A stretch of DNA of 6,951 bases from an uncultured Ruminococcus sp. (GCA_902767285.1 CACXHC010000200.1:1-6951); one strand, 5' to 3'. Shown: positions 1 to 5,535, numbered from the stretch's first letter. Notes: generated from the sequence alone by a model not told the origin. Numbers and translations are program-made.

Positions 1-26
1 CAAAAAAAAAGAAGAGAAAAAAGGGG

Positions 27-55
27 TTGACAAAGCAATGCAAACGGTGTATAAT
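27..55 (+). promoter_or_regulatory. SigA-type promoter of the ylxM-ffh operon
   Basis: A perfect -35 hexamer TTGACA (27-32) and a perfect -10 TATAAT (50-55) are separated by exactly 17 bases. The 26 bases upstream are almost all A and G with long A-runs, resembling an UP element. Transcription should start near 62. The only genes downstream before a terminator are ylxM, ffh, rpsP and khpA. ftsY, which often precedes ylxM in Bacillota, is not seen, so this group has its own promoter here. Confidence 0.9.
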
Positions 56-61
56 GATGAA

Positions 62-84
62 CTGTAAACGAAAACGCTTTACAG
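62..84 (+). promoter_or_regulatory. Inverted repeat at the transcript 5' end (5' hairpin or LacI-family/cre-like operator)
   Basis: CTGTAAA (62-68) is matched by TTTACAG (78-84), with CG-AAAA-CG between and one unpaired C (77). It starts about where the transcript should start, so the mRNA would begin with a stem-loop, a feature that can protect 5' ends. In DNA the same stretch contains TGTAAACGAAAAC, which resembles a CcpA cre site (core TGnAAnCG) but misses flanking consensus bases. I cannot tell which reading is right from sequence alone. Confidence 0.4.
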
Positions 85-96
85 GGTGAAGGATCT

Positions 97-480
97 ATGG
101 ACAAGCACTACGACATACCAAGATTAGTAGATTTCTATGGAGAAATGCTGACTGAGCGACAAAGGGAGGCACTCCGCCTATACTATGATGATGATTTGTC
201 ACTGAGTGAAGCAGCCGAAGAACTGAAGATGAGCCGACAAGGAGTTCGAGCATCTCTGCAAAAGGGAGAGGAGATACTTCAGGACATGGAACAAAGACTC
301 GGACTTGTCAGACGTTTCGGCAACTACGTTAACAAATGTGAGGATTTCTGCCGCTATGCCGAAAAAGTACGACAGGAAGGACTCGCCAGCGGAAATAAGC
401 AACTCGCAGATTTTGCCGAAACCGTAATCGATTTTGTGAAAAATAGTGAAAATGATGATAATTACATAATGACGATTTGA
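97..480 (+). CDS. ylxM: YlxM-family sigma-70 region-4-like helix-turn-helix protein of the SRP operon
   Basis: 127 residues. Residues 19-60 form a sigma-70 region-4-like helix-turn-helix: LTERQREALRLYY, then an acidic turn, then LSLSEAAEELKMSRQGVRASL. This is the signature of YlxM/YlqC-neighbour proteins (UPF0122), reported elsewhere to stimulate SRP GTPase activity. The C-terminal part (about 65-115) is helical and charged, and the tail is acidic. The family is usually about 105-115 residues, so this one is slightly long. The start is supported by GGTGA (85-89), seven bases upstream. The stop lies inside the ribosome binding site of ffh, which implies tight translational coupling. First gene of the operon. 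A DNA-binding role is possible from the fold, but the location beside ffh makes an SRP-linked role more likely. Confidence 0.93.
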   Translation: MDKHYDIPRLVDFYGEMLTERQREALRLYYDDDLSLSEAAEELKMSRQGVRASLQKGEEILQDMEQRLGLVRRFGNYVNKCEDFCRYAEKVRQEGLASGNKQLADFAETVIDFVKNSENDDNYIMTI

Positions 481-489
481 GGTGAATGT

Positions 490-1845
490 ATGGCGTTCGA
501 GGGACTTTCAGAAAAATTGGGAAACGCTTTCAAACGACTTAAAAATAAAGGCAAATTGACCGAGTCCGATGTTAAAGAAGCTATGCGAGAGGTTCGTATG
601 GCTTTGCTCGAAGCCGATGTAAACTACAAAGTAGCTAAAGACTTTACCGCCAAAGTTACCGAACGTGCCATAGGTGCAGACGTAATGGAAAGCCTTACCC
701 CTGCTCAAATGGTAATCAAAATTGTTAATGAAGAGCTTACTCAGCTCATGGGCGGTGAGGAGGTTCGCCTTAATTTTCCAAGCAAGCCTCCCTGCATTAT
801 CATGATGTGCGGACTTCAGGGTTCGGGTAAAACTACTCATACAGCCAAAATCGCTCGTATGCTCAAAAAACAGGGGCATCGCCCCCTCGCTGTCGCTTGC
901 GATATCTATCGCCCCGCCGCTATCGACCAGCTCAAAGTTGTTGCGGGTCAAGTCGATGTTCCTGTATTCGAAAAAGGTACCCAGAATCCCGTTAAAACCG
1001 CTAAAGAGTCTATCCGCTACGCCCGTGACTATGGCTACGATGTCGTTATCCTCGATACCGCAGGCAGACTCCATATAGATGAACAGCTCATGGGCGAATT
1101 GAAAAAAATTAAAGAGGCTGTCGAACCTCAGGAAATCCTCCTCGTTGTCGATTCTATGACGGGTCAGGACGCCGTGAATGTCGCTAAATCTTTTAATGAT
1201 TTGCTCGACATAACAGGTGTCGTAATTACTAAACTCGATGGCGATACCCGTGGCGGTGCTGCCCTTAGCATAAAAGCCGTTACAGGTAAGGCTATCAAAT
1301 ACGCCGGTACCGGCGAGAAACTCGATGACCTCGAAATCTTTCACCCCGACAGAATGGCATCCCGTATCCTCGGTATGGGCGATATGCTTACCCTCATCGA
1401 AGAAGCCGAAGAAAAACTCGACCGCAAAAAAGCCGAGGAAATGGCAGAGAAACTTATCAAAAATAAAATCGATTTCAATGATCTTCTCGACCAGTTCGAG
1501 CAAATCAAAAGAATGGGGCCTCTCAAAAATGTCCTCTCAAAATTGCCCGGCATGGACAAAGAATTGAAAGATGTCGATATCGATGACAGGCAAATCGATA
1601 GACTTGAGGCAATTATCCTCTCTATGACCCCCGAGGAGCGTCAGAAACCTTCTATAATAAATCCGTCACGCAAAAAACGTATAGCTAAAGGCTCAGGCAT
1701 GAAGGTCGAGGACGTTAACCGCCTTATAAAACAACTCGAAATGATGCAGAAAATGATTAAAAAAGTTACTAAGAAAAATGGTAAGAAAAAATATAAAAAA
1801 TTGCCCGGCCTCGGTGGCCCCCCGTTCAGCGGCGGATTTCAGTAA
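490..1845 (+). CDS. ffh: Signal recognition particle GTPase Ffh (SRP54)
   Basis: 451 residues, normal for bacterial Ffh (about 445-455). It binds 4.5S/6S SRP RNA and signal sequences at the ribosome and docks with FtsY to deliver nascent membrane and secreted proteins to SecYEG. The N domain is residues 1-90. The G domain has the P-loop GLQGSGKTT (108-116), the insertion-box motif DIYRPAAIDQL (138-148), DTAGR (189-193), TKLDGDTRGGA (247-257) and GTGEKLDDLEIF (273-284). The methionine-rich M domain runs from about 297; the finger loop is near 340-355, and the RNA-binding helix-turn-helix SMTPEER...SRKKRIAKGSG is at 378-403. The tail is lysine-rich and ends in a Gly/Pro/Phe stretch. The ribosome binding site GAGGTGA (479-485) overlaps the ylxM stop codon. 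An out-of-frame ATG at 486 is ignored. All GTPase motifs are intact. Confidence 0.99.
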   Translation: MAFEGLSEKLGNAFKRLKNKGKLTESDVKEAMREVRMALLEADVNYKVAKDFTAKVTERAIGADVMESLTPAQMVIKIVNEELTQLMGGEEVRLNFPSKPPCIIMMCGLQGSGKTTHTAKIARMLKKQGHRPLAVACDIYRPAAIDQLKVVAGQVDVPVFEKGTQNPVKTAKESIRYARDYGYDVVILDTAGRLHIDEQLMGELKKIKEAVEPQEILLVVDSMTGQDAVNVAKSFNDLLDITGVVITKLDGDTRGGAALSIKAVTGKAIKYAGTGEKLDDLEIFHPDRMASRILGMGDMLTLIEEAEEKLDRKKAEEMAEKLIKNKIDFNDLLDQFEQIKRMGPLKNVLSKLPGMDKELKDVDIDDRQIDRLEAIILSMTPEERQKPSIINPSRKKRIAKGSGMKVEDVNRLIKQLEMMQKMIKKVTKKNGKKKYKKLPGLGGPPFSGGFQ

Positions 1846-1928
1846 TAATTAATGCTTTTCATGAGGTGCAATCCCTTTTATTATTGTGCCAATGAATATA
1901 TACATCTTTTTTCGGAGGTGAAATCAAA

Positions 1929-2171
1929 ATGGTAAAAATCAGACTTAGAAGAATGGGTGCCAAAAAAGCTCCGTTCTATCGTATTGTTGTTGCAGATAGC
2001 AGATATGCGAGAGATGGAAGATTCATCGAGGAAGTAGGTTACTATAATCCTACTGTTGATCCCGCTGTTGTTAAGGTGGATTCGGATAAGGTTCAAAGCT
2101 GGATTGCTAAAGGAGCTCAGCCTACCGACACCGTGAGAGCTTTGCTTAAAAAGGCAAATGTAATTGGGTAA
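1929..2171 (+). CDS. rpsP: 30S ribosomal protein S16
   Basis: 80 residues, within the usual 80-90. The N-terminal block [20 protein letters not shown] and the following [20 protein letters not shown] are diagnostic of S16, an early-binding 30S assembly protein. GGAGGTG (1914-1920) lies eight bases before the ATG. The 83-base gap after ffh has no convincing terminator or promoter, so co-transcription with ffh is expected. The gene normally sits between ffh and khpA in Bacillota, as here. The C-terminal extension seen in many S16 proteins is absent; the protein stops at KKANVIG. Confidence 0.98.
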   Translation: MVKIRLRRMGAKKAPFYRIVVADSRYARDGRFIEEVGYYNPTVDPAVVKVDSDKVQSWIAKGAQPTDTVRALLKKANVIG

Positions 2172-2243
2172 TTTCGAGTAACTATCGGCGTTTTGCCGAG
2201 GTTGCCGAAAAATACAAAAATGAAATCGAAAGGAAAAATTCGT

Positions 2244-2477
2244 ATGACAGAATTGCTTTTGACCATCGCCAAAGGTCTGGTTGAACAGCCTGACGCAGTC
2301 AGCGTTGAAGCAGACGAGCCCAACGAAGAAGGTGTCATTGTATACCATATTCATGTGGCTGAAGACGATATGGGTCGCATCATCGGAAAGCAAGGCAGAA
2401 TAGCTAAGGCAATCCGTACTGTTGCAAGAGCAGCGGCTATCAGAAAGAATGTTAAAATTGCAGTCGAAATCGATTGA
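2244..2477 (+). CDS. khpA: KhpA, single-KH-domain RNA-binding protein
   Basis: 77 residues, typical of KhpA/YlqC (about 76-81). The type II KH domain is visible as IIGKQG (46-51), the GxxG loop followed by the helix RIAKAIRTVARAAA. KhpA partners KhpB (Jag/EloR) as an RNA chaperone linked to cell elongation and division in Gram-positives. I place the start at 2244 because AAAGGA (2229-2234) sits nine bases upstream and the family begins M.ELL..IAK.LV. The frame is open back to a TTG at 2193, but that TTG lies in a small hairpin (TCGGC 2185-2189 with GCCGA 2195-2199) and would add unrelated basic residues. Last gene of the operon; rimM, which commonly follows, is missing here. Confidence 0.95.
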   Translation: MTELLLTIAKGLVEQPDAVSVEADEPNEEGVIVYHIHVAEDDMGRIIGKQGRIAKAIRTVARAAAIRKNVKIAVEID

Positions 2478-2563
2478 TAACTCTTCTGTGTACAGCTAAA
2501 TTCTTGCAGACCCTTTTTGTATGTCGCTTATTGCGATGTAATTATCCCATGGCATATTTGTTT

Positions 2564-2608
2564 GAGCCGGTCAGCAGGTTGCAGTGTCGGCCGGCTCCGG
2601 CTATTTTT
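2564..2608 (+). terminator. Rho-independent terminator of the ylxM-ffh-rpsP-khpA operon
   Basis: GAGCCGGTC (2564-2572) can pair with GGCCGGCTC (2589-2597), giving nine pairs with one G-U. Alternatively AGCCGG (2565-2570) can pair with CCGGCT (2597-2602). The second form sits directly before A and five Ts (2604-2608), which is the better terminator geometry. A weaker upstream hairpin (2520-2527 with 2533-2540) adds structure but has no T-run. The next promoter begins 35 bases later, which fits an operon boundary. Confidence 0.7.
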
Positions 2609-2628
2609 CTTCTGCAAAATATTTGTAT

Positions 2629-2671
2629 CTTTACAAAAACTATTGACACTATTTGTAAAGTGTGATAGAAT
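2629..2671 (+). promoter_or_regulatory. Promoter of rpmG-secE-nusG with an overlapping inverted repeat (candidate operator)
   Basis: TTGACA (2643-2648) and TAGAAT (2666-2671) are 17 bases apart, and TGA just upstream of the -10 makes it an extended -10. The -35 is flanked by a perfect 9-bp inverted repeat: CTTTACAAA (2629-2637) and TTTGTAAAG (2652-2660), centred on the -35 itself. A further TATTTGTA at 2620-2627 repeats at 2650-2657, 30 bases away. The promoter call is strong; the operator role is inference from symmetry and position. Confidence 0.85.
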
Positions 2672-2677
2672 AAAAAT

Positions 2678-2756
2678 TACCTCGCAAGGGGCTTTTATTT
2701 TTGTGTTGAATCCCCTTTTAGAGGGAGGCTAAATTTACCGAGAAAAACGGAGGTGC
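2678..2756 (+). promoter_or_regulatory. Structured 5' leader of rpmG with alternative pairings
   Basis: About 85 bases lie between the expected transcript start and the rpmG ATG. AAGGGG (2686-2691) can pair with CCCCTT (2712-2717), or the same C-run can instead fold locally with the GGGA at 2723-2726 (TCCC 2711-2714). A T-rich stretch (2693-2702) lies between. GAGGGAGG (2721-2728) resembles a ribosome binding site but no start codon follows at a useful distance. The true one is GGAGGTG (2749-2755). I do not recognise a known leader family. Confidence 0.25.
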
Positions 2757-2763
2757 CGTTATA

Positions 2764-2913
2764 ATGAGAGTTAAAATAACAATGGCTTGCACAGAGTGCA
2801 AACAGCGTAATTACAACACAATGAAAAATAAGAAAAATGATCCCGATAGACTCGAAATGCGTAAGTATTGCAGATTCTGCAAAAAACACACTCAGCATAA
2901 AGAAACAAAGTAA
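2764..2913 (+). CDS. rpmG: 50S ribosomal protein L33 (zinc-ribbon form)
   Basis: 49 residues, the usual length, beginning [17 protein letters not shown]. Cysteines at 9, 12, 36 and 39 form two CxxC pairs, so this is the zinc-binding C+ form rather than the cysteine-free paralogue that some bacteria switch to under zinc limitation. The middle [15 protein letters not shown] and the end [10 protein letters not shown] match L33 well. GGAGGTG (2749-2755) lies eight bases before the ATG. Its place directly before secE and nusG is conserved in many Bacillota. The tRNA-Trp gene sometimes found between rpmG and secE is not present. Confidence 0.96.
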   Translation: MRVKITMACTECKQRNYNTMKNKKNDPDRLEMRKYCRFCKKHTQHKETK

Positions 2914-2950
2914 TTAATATGAATTTCAGAAAGTAACGGAGGTTTGCAAA

Positions 2951-3358
2951 ATGGCTAAATCTAAAAAGTCTAAAAAGACTAAAAAACCTAATGCCGGAAG
3001 CAAGAAAGTCACTACTTCTGAAAAGGATTCAGAGAAGATAACTTTGGCAAAAGAAGAAAATGCTGAAGATAGTGTGAAAAAATCCGAAACGGATACTAAA
3101 ACTGAAAAAAAATCCGAAAAGAAAACTGAATCTGCCAAAGCGAGCAAAAAAGATGAGAAAAAAACTTCGGCATTCGCCAAGCTCGCTAAATACTTCAGAG
3201 AGTGCCGCAGCGAAGTTAAAAAAATCGTATGGCCAACTCCTAAAACAACATTCAAAAACGTTGGTATAGTACTCAGCGTTCTGCTTGTTGTGGGGCTTTT
3301 TGTTTATGGCCTCGATACCGGCTTCTTAGCTTTGCTTAAGCTTATCATGGACATCTAA
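2951..3358 (+). CDS. secE: Preprotein translocase subunit SecE with long Lys-rich N-terminal extension
   Basis: 135 residues. The functional SecE core is the last 60 or so: an amphipathic helix FAKLAKYFRECRSEVKKI (75-92), the hallmark VWPTPKTT (93-100), and one transmembrane segment from about 104 to 122 with hydrophobic residues continuing to 133. SecE clamps SecY in the membrane export channel. Residues 1-72 are unlike the minimal Gram-positive SecE (about 60 residues): almost only Lys, Glu, Ser, Thr and Asp in repeats such as TEKKSEKKTE, so likely disordered and cytosolic. The start is supported by GGAGGT (2938-2943), seven bases upstream, so the extension is probably translated. No internal ATG with a good ribosome binding site offers a short form. 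Confidence 0.96.
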   Translation: MAKSKKSKKTKKPNAGSKKVTTSEKDSEKITLAKEENAEDSVKKSETDTKTEKKSEKKTESAKASKKDEKKTSAFAKLAKYFRECRSEVKKIVWPTPKTTFKNVGIVLSVLLVVGLFVYGLDTGFLALLKLIMDI

Positions 3359-3425
3359 CCAAGCTAATACCTGTAATTCGATTTCTTGTTGTATATAAAA
3401 ATGCAGTCGAAAGGATGTGTGCTTT

Positions 3426-3953
3426 GTGTCGGAAGATTTTAAATGGTATGTAGTTCATACTTATTCGGGTTATGAAAACAAGGTCGCAAGTAACTTGATG
3501 TCTACTATTGCAAACAGAGATCTCTATCACCTCTTTAACGATGTGCGAGTTCCTGTTGAAAAAGTTAAGGAAATAGCAGACGGCAAAGAAAAAGTTTATG
3601 AGCGAAAACTTTATCCCGGATACGTCTTTATAAAAATGGTTTATACCGATGAGTCGTGGCATATAGTCAAAAATATAAGAGGCTGTACCGGATTTGTCGG
3701 AACCGACCCCAAAAGCCCGCTTCCGCTTACCGAAGCCGAAACAATCCGCATGGGCGTTGAAGCTGAGATAGTCGAAGTTCCATACAGAGTGGAAGATAAA
3801 GTGCGTGTAACAAGAGGCCCATACAAAGGCAAAGTTATGCGTGTTGAAGAAATCGACCTTCAGGGCGGAGTGGTGCATCTTACATTTTCCGGTCAGGCTG
3901 TTACGGGTAATGTGACAGTCGAGATGGGTCTTGGTGATGTTGAACCCGTATGA
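3426..3953 (+). CDS. nusG: Transcription termination/antitermination factor NusG
   Basis: 175 residues from a GTG start at 3426, giving MSEDFKWYVVHTYSGYENKV, in line with family length. A GTG at 3417 in the same frame would lie one base from AAAGGA (3410-3415), too close; 3426 has ten bases of spacing. The NGN domain (about 5-110) contacts RNA polymerase: WYVVHTYSGYENKV (7-20), then KLYPGYVFIKM (61-71) and VKNIRGCTGFVG (81-92), all classic. The KOW part (about 122-175) begins normally, VEDKVRVTRGPYKGKV, but ends LTFSGQAVTGNVTVEMGLGD rather than the usual FGR-T-VEL-F-QVE pattern, so it is divergent. Follows secE by 67 bases with no terminator, the conserved secE-nusG pair. Confidence 0.95.
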   Translation: MSEDFKWYVVHTYSGYENKVASNLMSTIANRDLYHLFNDVRVPVEKVKEIADGKEKVYERKLYPGYVFIKMVYTDESWHIVKNIRGCTGFVGTDPKSPLPLTEAETIRMGVEAEIVEVPYRVEDKVRVTRGPYKGKVMRVEEIDLQGGVVHLTFSGQAVTGNVTVEMGLGDVEPV

Positions 3954-3988
3954 TAATTTGCTCAGATGAGCGAGTATTCATAAATTTT

Positions 3989-4045
3989 GTTGGGCGGTGC
4001 TTACCTATTGTAAAAAGAAAGCAACCACCAACTAAAGTTTTTTTT
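3989..4045 (+). terminator. Probable terminator or attenuator after nusG
   Basis: GTTGG (3989-3993) pairs with CCAAC (4028-4032), and after a small internal loop GGT (3996-3998) pairs with ACC (4024-4026) and GC with GC (3999-4000, 4021-4022). An inner TTAC/GTAA hairpin (4001-4004, 4010-4013) adds to it. Five bases after the stem comes a run of eight Ts (4038-4045). This is reasonable intrinsic-terminator geometry, though the stem is interrupted. Since I see no promoter between here and rplK, partial termination with read-through is more likely than a complete stop. Confidence 0.5.
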
Positions 4046-4110
4046 GCTTCTTTTTTTTACAAAAAAAAGAAGGAAGTTTTTTTTGCTTCTTTTTTTACAA
4101 AAAAAGAAGA
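4035..4110 (+). repeat. Tandem 39/37-base repeat of T-tract/A-tract hairpins
   Basis: Two adjacent copies (4035-4073 and 4074-4110) share the layout AAG, eight Ts, GCTTC, T-run, AC, A-run, GAAG. The second copy is one base shorter in both its inner T-run and its A-run (7 instead of 8), so the hairpin stays symmetrical. In each, CTTC plus the T-run is the exact complement of the A-run plus GAAG: 12 pairs in copy one (4047-4058 with 4061-4072), 11 in copy two (4086-4096 with 4099-4109), with only AC between the arms. GTAAAAAGAAAGC at 4010-4022 looks like a degenerate third arm in the opposite sense. The open frame across it reads as low-complexity Phe/Lys and is unlikely to be a gene. Confidence 0.85.
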
Positions 4111-4111
4111 A

Positions 4112-4154
4112 AGTGGGAGGGACGAAATTTATTGAGCGTTCCGCATTGACCACT
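4112..4154 (+). promoter_or_regulatory. Probable L1-binding r-protein leader before rplK (23S L1-stalk mimic)
   Basis: Outer stem AGTGG (4112-4116) with CCACT (4150-4154). Inner stem GGGACG (4119-4124) with CGTTCC (4137-4142), six pairs with one G-U. Between them is an asymmetric internal loop: GA (4117-4118) on the 5' side and seven bases GCATTGA (4143-4149) on the 3' side. From memory, the L1-binding helix of bacterial 23S rRNA carries the same GUGGGAGG...CCG...ACCAC signature. L1 is known to repress its own operon by binding such mimics. The rplK ribosome binding site (4162-4168) begins eight bases after the outer stem. Inferred from structure; not tested. Confidence 0.72.
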
Positions 4155-4177
4155 ATATTTTGGAGGTGCAATTAAAA

Positions 4178-4603
4178 ATGGCTCAGAAGGTAACAGGATT
4201 TATAAAACTCCAGATACCTGCCGGCAAAGCGACACCGGCACCGCCGGTTGGCCCTGCATTAGGTCAGCATGGCGTAAACATTATGGCATTCACAAAAGAA
4301 TTTAACGAGAGAACAAAGGCAGATGTGGGTCTTATAATCCCCGTAGTAATAACGGTATATGCCGACCGTTCCTTTACATTCGTTACAAAAACACCGCCCG
4401 CAGCAGTCCTCATAAAGAAGGCTTGCGGAATAGAGCATGGCTCGGGTGTTCCGAATAAAACAAAAGTTGCAAACATTACCCGTGAACAGGTCAGAAAGAT
4501 TGCTGAACAGAAAATGAGAGACTTGAACGCTGCAAGCCTCGAAGCTGCTGAAAGCATGATAGCGGGAACAGCACGCAGCATGGGCGTTGTTGTTGTAGAC
4601 TAA
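4178..4603 (+). CDS. rplK: 50S ribosomal protein L11
   Basis: 141 residues, exactly the common length. The N-terminal domain carries [20 protein letters not shown] (10-29), the proline-rich face that with 23S rRNA forms the thiostrepton-binding GTPase-associated centre. [13 protein letters not shown] (72-84) and the C-terminal RNA-binding signature [20 protein letters not shown] (115-134) are intact. I start at the ATG 4178 because GGAGGTG (4162-4168) lies nine bases upstream; the frame opens at a TTG at 4160, but that codon overlaps the ribosome binding site. First gene of the rplK-rplA pair. It appears to lack its own promoter and to be controlled by read-through and the preceding L1-type structure. 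Confidence 0.98.
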   Translation: MAQKVTGFIKLQIPAGKATPAPPVGPALGQHGVNIMAFTKEFNERTKADVGLIIPVVITVYADRSFTFVTKTPPAAVLIKKACGIEHGSGVPNKTKVANITREQVRKIAEQKMRDLNAASLEAAESMIAGTARSMGVVVVD

Positions 4604-4624
4604 TTTTTTTCTGACAATAGACCC

Positions 4625-4660
4625 GGGTGGGAGGACAACTATTATCCGTAATTACCACTC
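4625..4660 (+). promoter_or_regulatory. Second L1-site mimic, between rplK and rplA
   Basis: Outer stem GGGTGG (4625-4630) with CCACTC (4655-4660), six pairs with one G-U. Short inner stem GGA (4633-4635) with TCC (4645-4647). The internal loop has the same geometry as the copy before rplK: GA (4631-4632) opposite seven bases GTAATTA (4648-4654). The two copies share GTGGGAGG and TCCG......ACCAC. The outer stem ends four bases before the rplA ribosome binding site AGGGAGG (4664-4670), so bound L1 could block initiation on its own gene. The inner stem is weak, which lowers confidence a little. Confidence 0.62.
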
Positions 4661-4677
4661 AATAGGGAGGAAAACTA

Positions 4678-5373
4678 ATGAAACACGGTAAGAAATACGT
4701 TGAGAGTGCTAAACTTATCGACAGAACAAAATTTTATGAGCCGAAAGAGGCTTTGGAAACAGTTATTAAAACAGCAACTGCAAAGTTCGACGAAACAGTT
4801 GAAGTTCATGTTAAACTCGGTGTAGACGGCAGACACGCAGATCAGCAGGTTAGAGGTGCTATCGTTCTTCCAAACGGTACAGGTAAGCAAGTTAGAATAC
4901 TCGCAATCTGCAAAGGTGCTAACGTTGACATCGCTAAAGAAGCAGGTGCCGATTTCGTGGGTGCCGAAGATATGACTCAGAAAATCCAGCAGGAAAACTG
5001 GATGGATTTCGATGTCCTCATCACAACCCCCGACTGCATGGGTCTTGTTGGCCGTCTTGGTAGAATCCTCGGCCCTCGTGGTCTTATGCCTAACCCCAAG
5101 GCGGGTACAGTTACTCCTGATATCGCTAAGGCTATCAAAGAAGCTAAAGCAGGTAAAATCGAGTACCGCCTTGATAAGACAAATATCATTCACTGCCCCA
5201 TAGGTAAAGTTTCTTTCGGTGCAGATAAACTCCAGGAAAACTTCGATACAATTATGGGTGCTATCGTTAAGGCTAAACCCGCTGCCGCTAAAGGTCAGTA
5301 TGTGAGATCTTGTGCCGTTACTTCTACAATGGGTCCCTCTGTGAAGATTAGCCCCGCAAAATTCCAAGCGTAA
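4678..5373 (+). CDS. rplA: 50S ribosomal protein L1
   Basis: 231 residues, normal for L1 (about 228-235). It forms the mobile stalk near the E site and is the autogenous repressor of its operon in bacteria where this was tested. The RNA-binding domain I elements are present: [15 protein letters not shown] (36-50) with the conserved Phe37, and near the C-terminus [10 protein letters not shown] (215-224). The domain II signature [19 protein letters not shown] (125-143) is perfect. [18 protein letters not shown] (53-70) is also typical. GGAGG (4666-4670) is seven bases before ATG. The gene starts 74 bases after rplK, with the L1-site mimic in that gap, and is followed by a strong hairpin. Confidence 0.99.
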   Translation: MKHGKKYVESAKLIDRTKFYEPKEALETVIKTATAKFDETVEVHVKLGVDGRHADQQVRGAIVLPNGTGKQVRILAICKGANVDIAKEAGADFVGAEDMTQKIQQENWMDFDVLITTPDCMGLVGRLGRILGPRGLMPNPKAGTVTPDIAKAIKEAKAGKIEYRLDKTNIIHCPIGKVSFGADKLQENFDTIMGAIVKAKPAAAKGQYVRSCAVTSTMGPSVKISPAKFQA

Positions 5374-5382
5374 TCAATAATG

Positions 5383-5418
5383 CGTATTTCGGGGAATTTT
5401 TATGTTCCCCGAAATATG
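5383..5418 (+). terminator. Hairpin after rplA (terminator-like, no T-run after it)
   Basis: A 14-pair stem with one G-U: 5383-5396 with 5405-5418, core ATTTCGGGGAA/TTCCCCGAAAT, loop TTTTTATG. It lies ten bases after the rplA stop and just before the next promoter. The usual T-run is missing; what follows is TCAAAAATTTG. It may stabilise the 3' end of the rplA message or terminate with help from NusA or NusG. Confidence 0.6.
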
Positions 5419-5429
5419 TCAAAAATTTG

Positions 5430-5459
5430 TTGACAAATCACACCTGTGTGTGATATAAT
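5430..5459 (+). promoter_or_regulatory. Strong SigA-type promoter of rplJ-rplL
   Basis: TTGACA (5430-5435) and TATAAT (5454-5459), both perfect, with an 18-base spacer and TGA directly before the -10 (extended -10). AAAAATTTG upstream resembles an UP element. The spacer holds a small inverted repeat TCACAC-CTGT-GTGTGA (5438-5453), possibly chance. The expected transcript start near 5466 falls at the beginning of the L10 leader. Confidence 0.92.
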
Positions 5460-5464
5460 GTCTT

Positions 5465-5535
5465 TGCTGTCCAAAGACAGCAGGTGCAATATTCTACTTT
5501 ATTTGGATATTGCTTAAACTTACCGCCTGCCGAGG
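5465..5535 (+). ncRNA. L10 leader (r-protein autoregulatory RNA)
   Basis: The conserved core GACAGCAGGTGC (5476-5487) and TTACCGCCTGCCGAGG (5520-5535) are the hallmarks of the L10 leader family. GCAGG (5480-5484) pairs with CCTGC (5526-5530). Inside, GCAATAT (5486-5492) pairs with ATATTGC (5507-5513), extended by two more pairs. The purine- and T-rich 3' side TTAAACTTACCG (5514-5525) forms the asymmetric kinked loop typical of the L10-binding site. In related bacteria the L10(L12)4 complex binds here and turns down rplJ-rplL. A competing hairpin, TGCTGTC (5465-5471) with GACAGCA (5476-5482), would hide part of the core. Confidence 0.92.

Noticed and set aside
508..1503. A 331-codon open frame on the - strand across ffh
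   Set aside because: It lies wholly opposite ffh, has no recognisable motif or ribosome binding site, and is explained by ffh codon use.
2193..2243. TTG-initiated N-terminal extension of KhpA
   Set aside because: The TTG sits in a hairpin without a ribosome binding site; the ATG at 2244 has one and gives the family N-terminus.
2474..2732. Overlapping + strand small open frames in the khpA-rpmG gap
   Set aside because: They run through the terminator and the rpmG promoter, have no ribosome binding site and show no family features.
3417..3425. Upstream GTG start for NusG
   Set aside because: It is one base from the ribosome binding site, and the extra residues MCF are not part of the family.
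4010..4110. The T/A repeat block as a CRISPR-like array
   Set aside because: There are only two adjacent copies, no unique spacers and no cas genes.
3950..4135. Small + strand open frame after nusG with a repeated FFASFF motif
   Set aside because: The ATG overlaps the nusG stop without a ribosome binding site, and the repeats come from the T-run/A-run DNA repeat rather than from coding constraint.
4675..5367. A 230-codon open frame on the - strand across rplA
   Set aside because: It mirrors rplA almost end to end and its Cys/Phe-rich translation is typical of an antisense shadow.
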